64,000 nt of DNA from Chthonomonas sp035294505 (lineage in GTDB: Bacteria; Armatimonadota; Chthonomonadetes; Chthonomonadales; Chthonomonadaceae): the NCBI RefSeq assembly GCF_035294505.1, contig NZ_DATGKU010000174.1, forward strand, positions 1 to 64,000, given 5' to 3'. Positions 63,730 through 64,000 of this stretch are shown here, piece by piece. The notes below the pieces were generated by a model. The model was not told the DNA's origin, searched no databases, and worked only from the letters and a program-made list of their open reading frames with translations. Both the position numbers and the translations under genes were made by a program. How positions within the stretch are numbered: position 1 is the first letter of the stretch; every line of letters begins with the position of its first letter.

Positions 63730-64000
63730 AAGTATCCATTCGACGGCATTCCATAGATCGGCACAGACACATTCGGGCTGCGGCGAGGGAAACCGACACG
63801 GCTCGTAAGCCCGCGTGTGTCCACTTAAAACCAGCACGGTACGACATCCCACCGATGCCCCGGCGGCAATATCCTTCGGAGAATCGCCTATCATGTAGCT
63901 CCGATGCAGATCAACATCGTGCTCCTCCGCAGCGCGTAAGAGCATCCCCGGAGCCGGTTTGCGACAGGAGCATCCCTCCTCCGGACGATGAGGGCAGAAA
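63700..64000 (-). CDS. HAD-IIIA phosphatase, GmhB-like, 3' part only
   Basis: The frame is open from the window edge. The visible ~99 residues include CPHRPEEGCSCRKPAPGM, the Cys-x-His...Cys-x-Cys zinc site of the D-glycero-D-manno-heptose-1,7-bisphosphate 7-phosphatase family, then MIGDSPKDIAAGASVGCRTVLVLSGH with HAD motif IV. It removes the C7 phosphate in the heptose precursor pathway of lipopolysaccharide, or acts on a histidinol-phosphate-type substrate. The catalytic DxD lies outside the window. It overlaps the LptD-like gene by 30 bases at their 3' ends. Confidence 0.85.
   Translation of the reverse strand, partial: FCPHRPEEGCSCRKPAPGMLLRAAEEHDVDLHRSYMIGDSPKDIAAGASVGCRTVLVLSGHTRAYEPCRFPSPQPECVCADLWNAVEWILSVEATDSGS

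Overview
The window reads as a chromosome segment of a free-living, double-membraned, heterotrophic bacterium with moderate GC content. The best overall fit is the Armatimonadota, close to Chthonomonas. This rests on recalled similarity of protein types (a GloVer-repeat protein, secreted sugar-active proteins, an LptD-like outer-membrane protein with a heptose-bisphosphatase-type gene beside it, and a tandem-domain dCTP deaminase), not on a search. No rRNA, insertion sequence, prophage or CRISPR array was seen. One tRNA gene (Ser, GGA anticodon) is present, driven by an exact TTGACA-17-TATAAT promoter, which shows that the housekeeping sigma factor encoded here reads the usual consensus.

Layout. 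1-762: end of a G-rich GloVer-repeat gene. 840-5268 (minus): a sugar-uptake operon with a GH172/DUF2961 protein, an RbsC-type permease and an RbsB-type lipoprotein, but no ATPase gene. 5399-11770 (plus): acyltransferase, DegT-type aminotransferase, and two exported proteins probably acting on carbohydrate, one with a Tat signal. 11941-20971 (plus): oxidoreductase, dCTP deaminase, thioredoxin-like protein, M32 carboxypeptidase, then dnaG-rpoD, which resembles the macromolecular-synthesis operon, and a small conserved protein. 21050-27675 (plus): a membrane-anchored Gln-rich coiled-coil protein with a squalene-cyclase-like repeat protein, a YdjY-like protein and an ABC-2-like membrane protein. 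27856-29154 (plus): an isolated CARF-HEPN protein of the CRISPR-associated ribonuclease type with its own strong promoter.

29285-40178 (minus): a Ser/Thr kinase with its own promoter, preceded by a long closely packed cluster (PIG-L deacetylase, nadD, rsfS, TPR protein, sucC, RsmB-like methyltransferase, TPR protein, LON-domain protein, and a GT-C-type membrane glycosyltransferase broken by a frameshift at a run of eight T). 40619-46822 (plus): glnE, plsY, priA, overlapping and probably cotranscribed, with a promoter so close to glnE that its mRNA is probably leaderless. 46827-49498 (minus): C11 peptidase lipoprotein and a PhyH-type dioxygenase, separated by a perfect palindromic repeat. 49748-54669 (plus): hybrid histidine kinase, secreted beta-helix protein, [2Fe-2S] ferredoxin. 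54666-59630 (minus): aminotransferase, outer-membrane-like protein, an unrecognised protein and mnmG. 59904-63729 (plus): a sulfatase-fold protein lacking the formylglycine motif, then an LptD-like protein. 63700-64000 (minus): end of a GmhB-type phosphatase.

The items most worth following up are the orphan CARF-HEPN protein, the homopolymer frameshift in the glycosyltransferase, the sulfatase-fold enzyme with a Thr where the catalytic Cys/Ser should be, the switch-like alternative hairpins between dnaG and rpoD, and the promoters that sit about 10 bases from a start codon.
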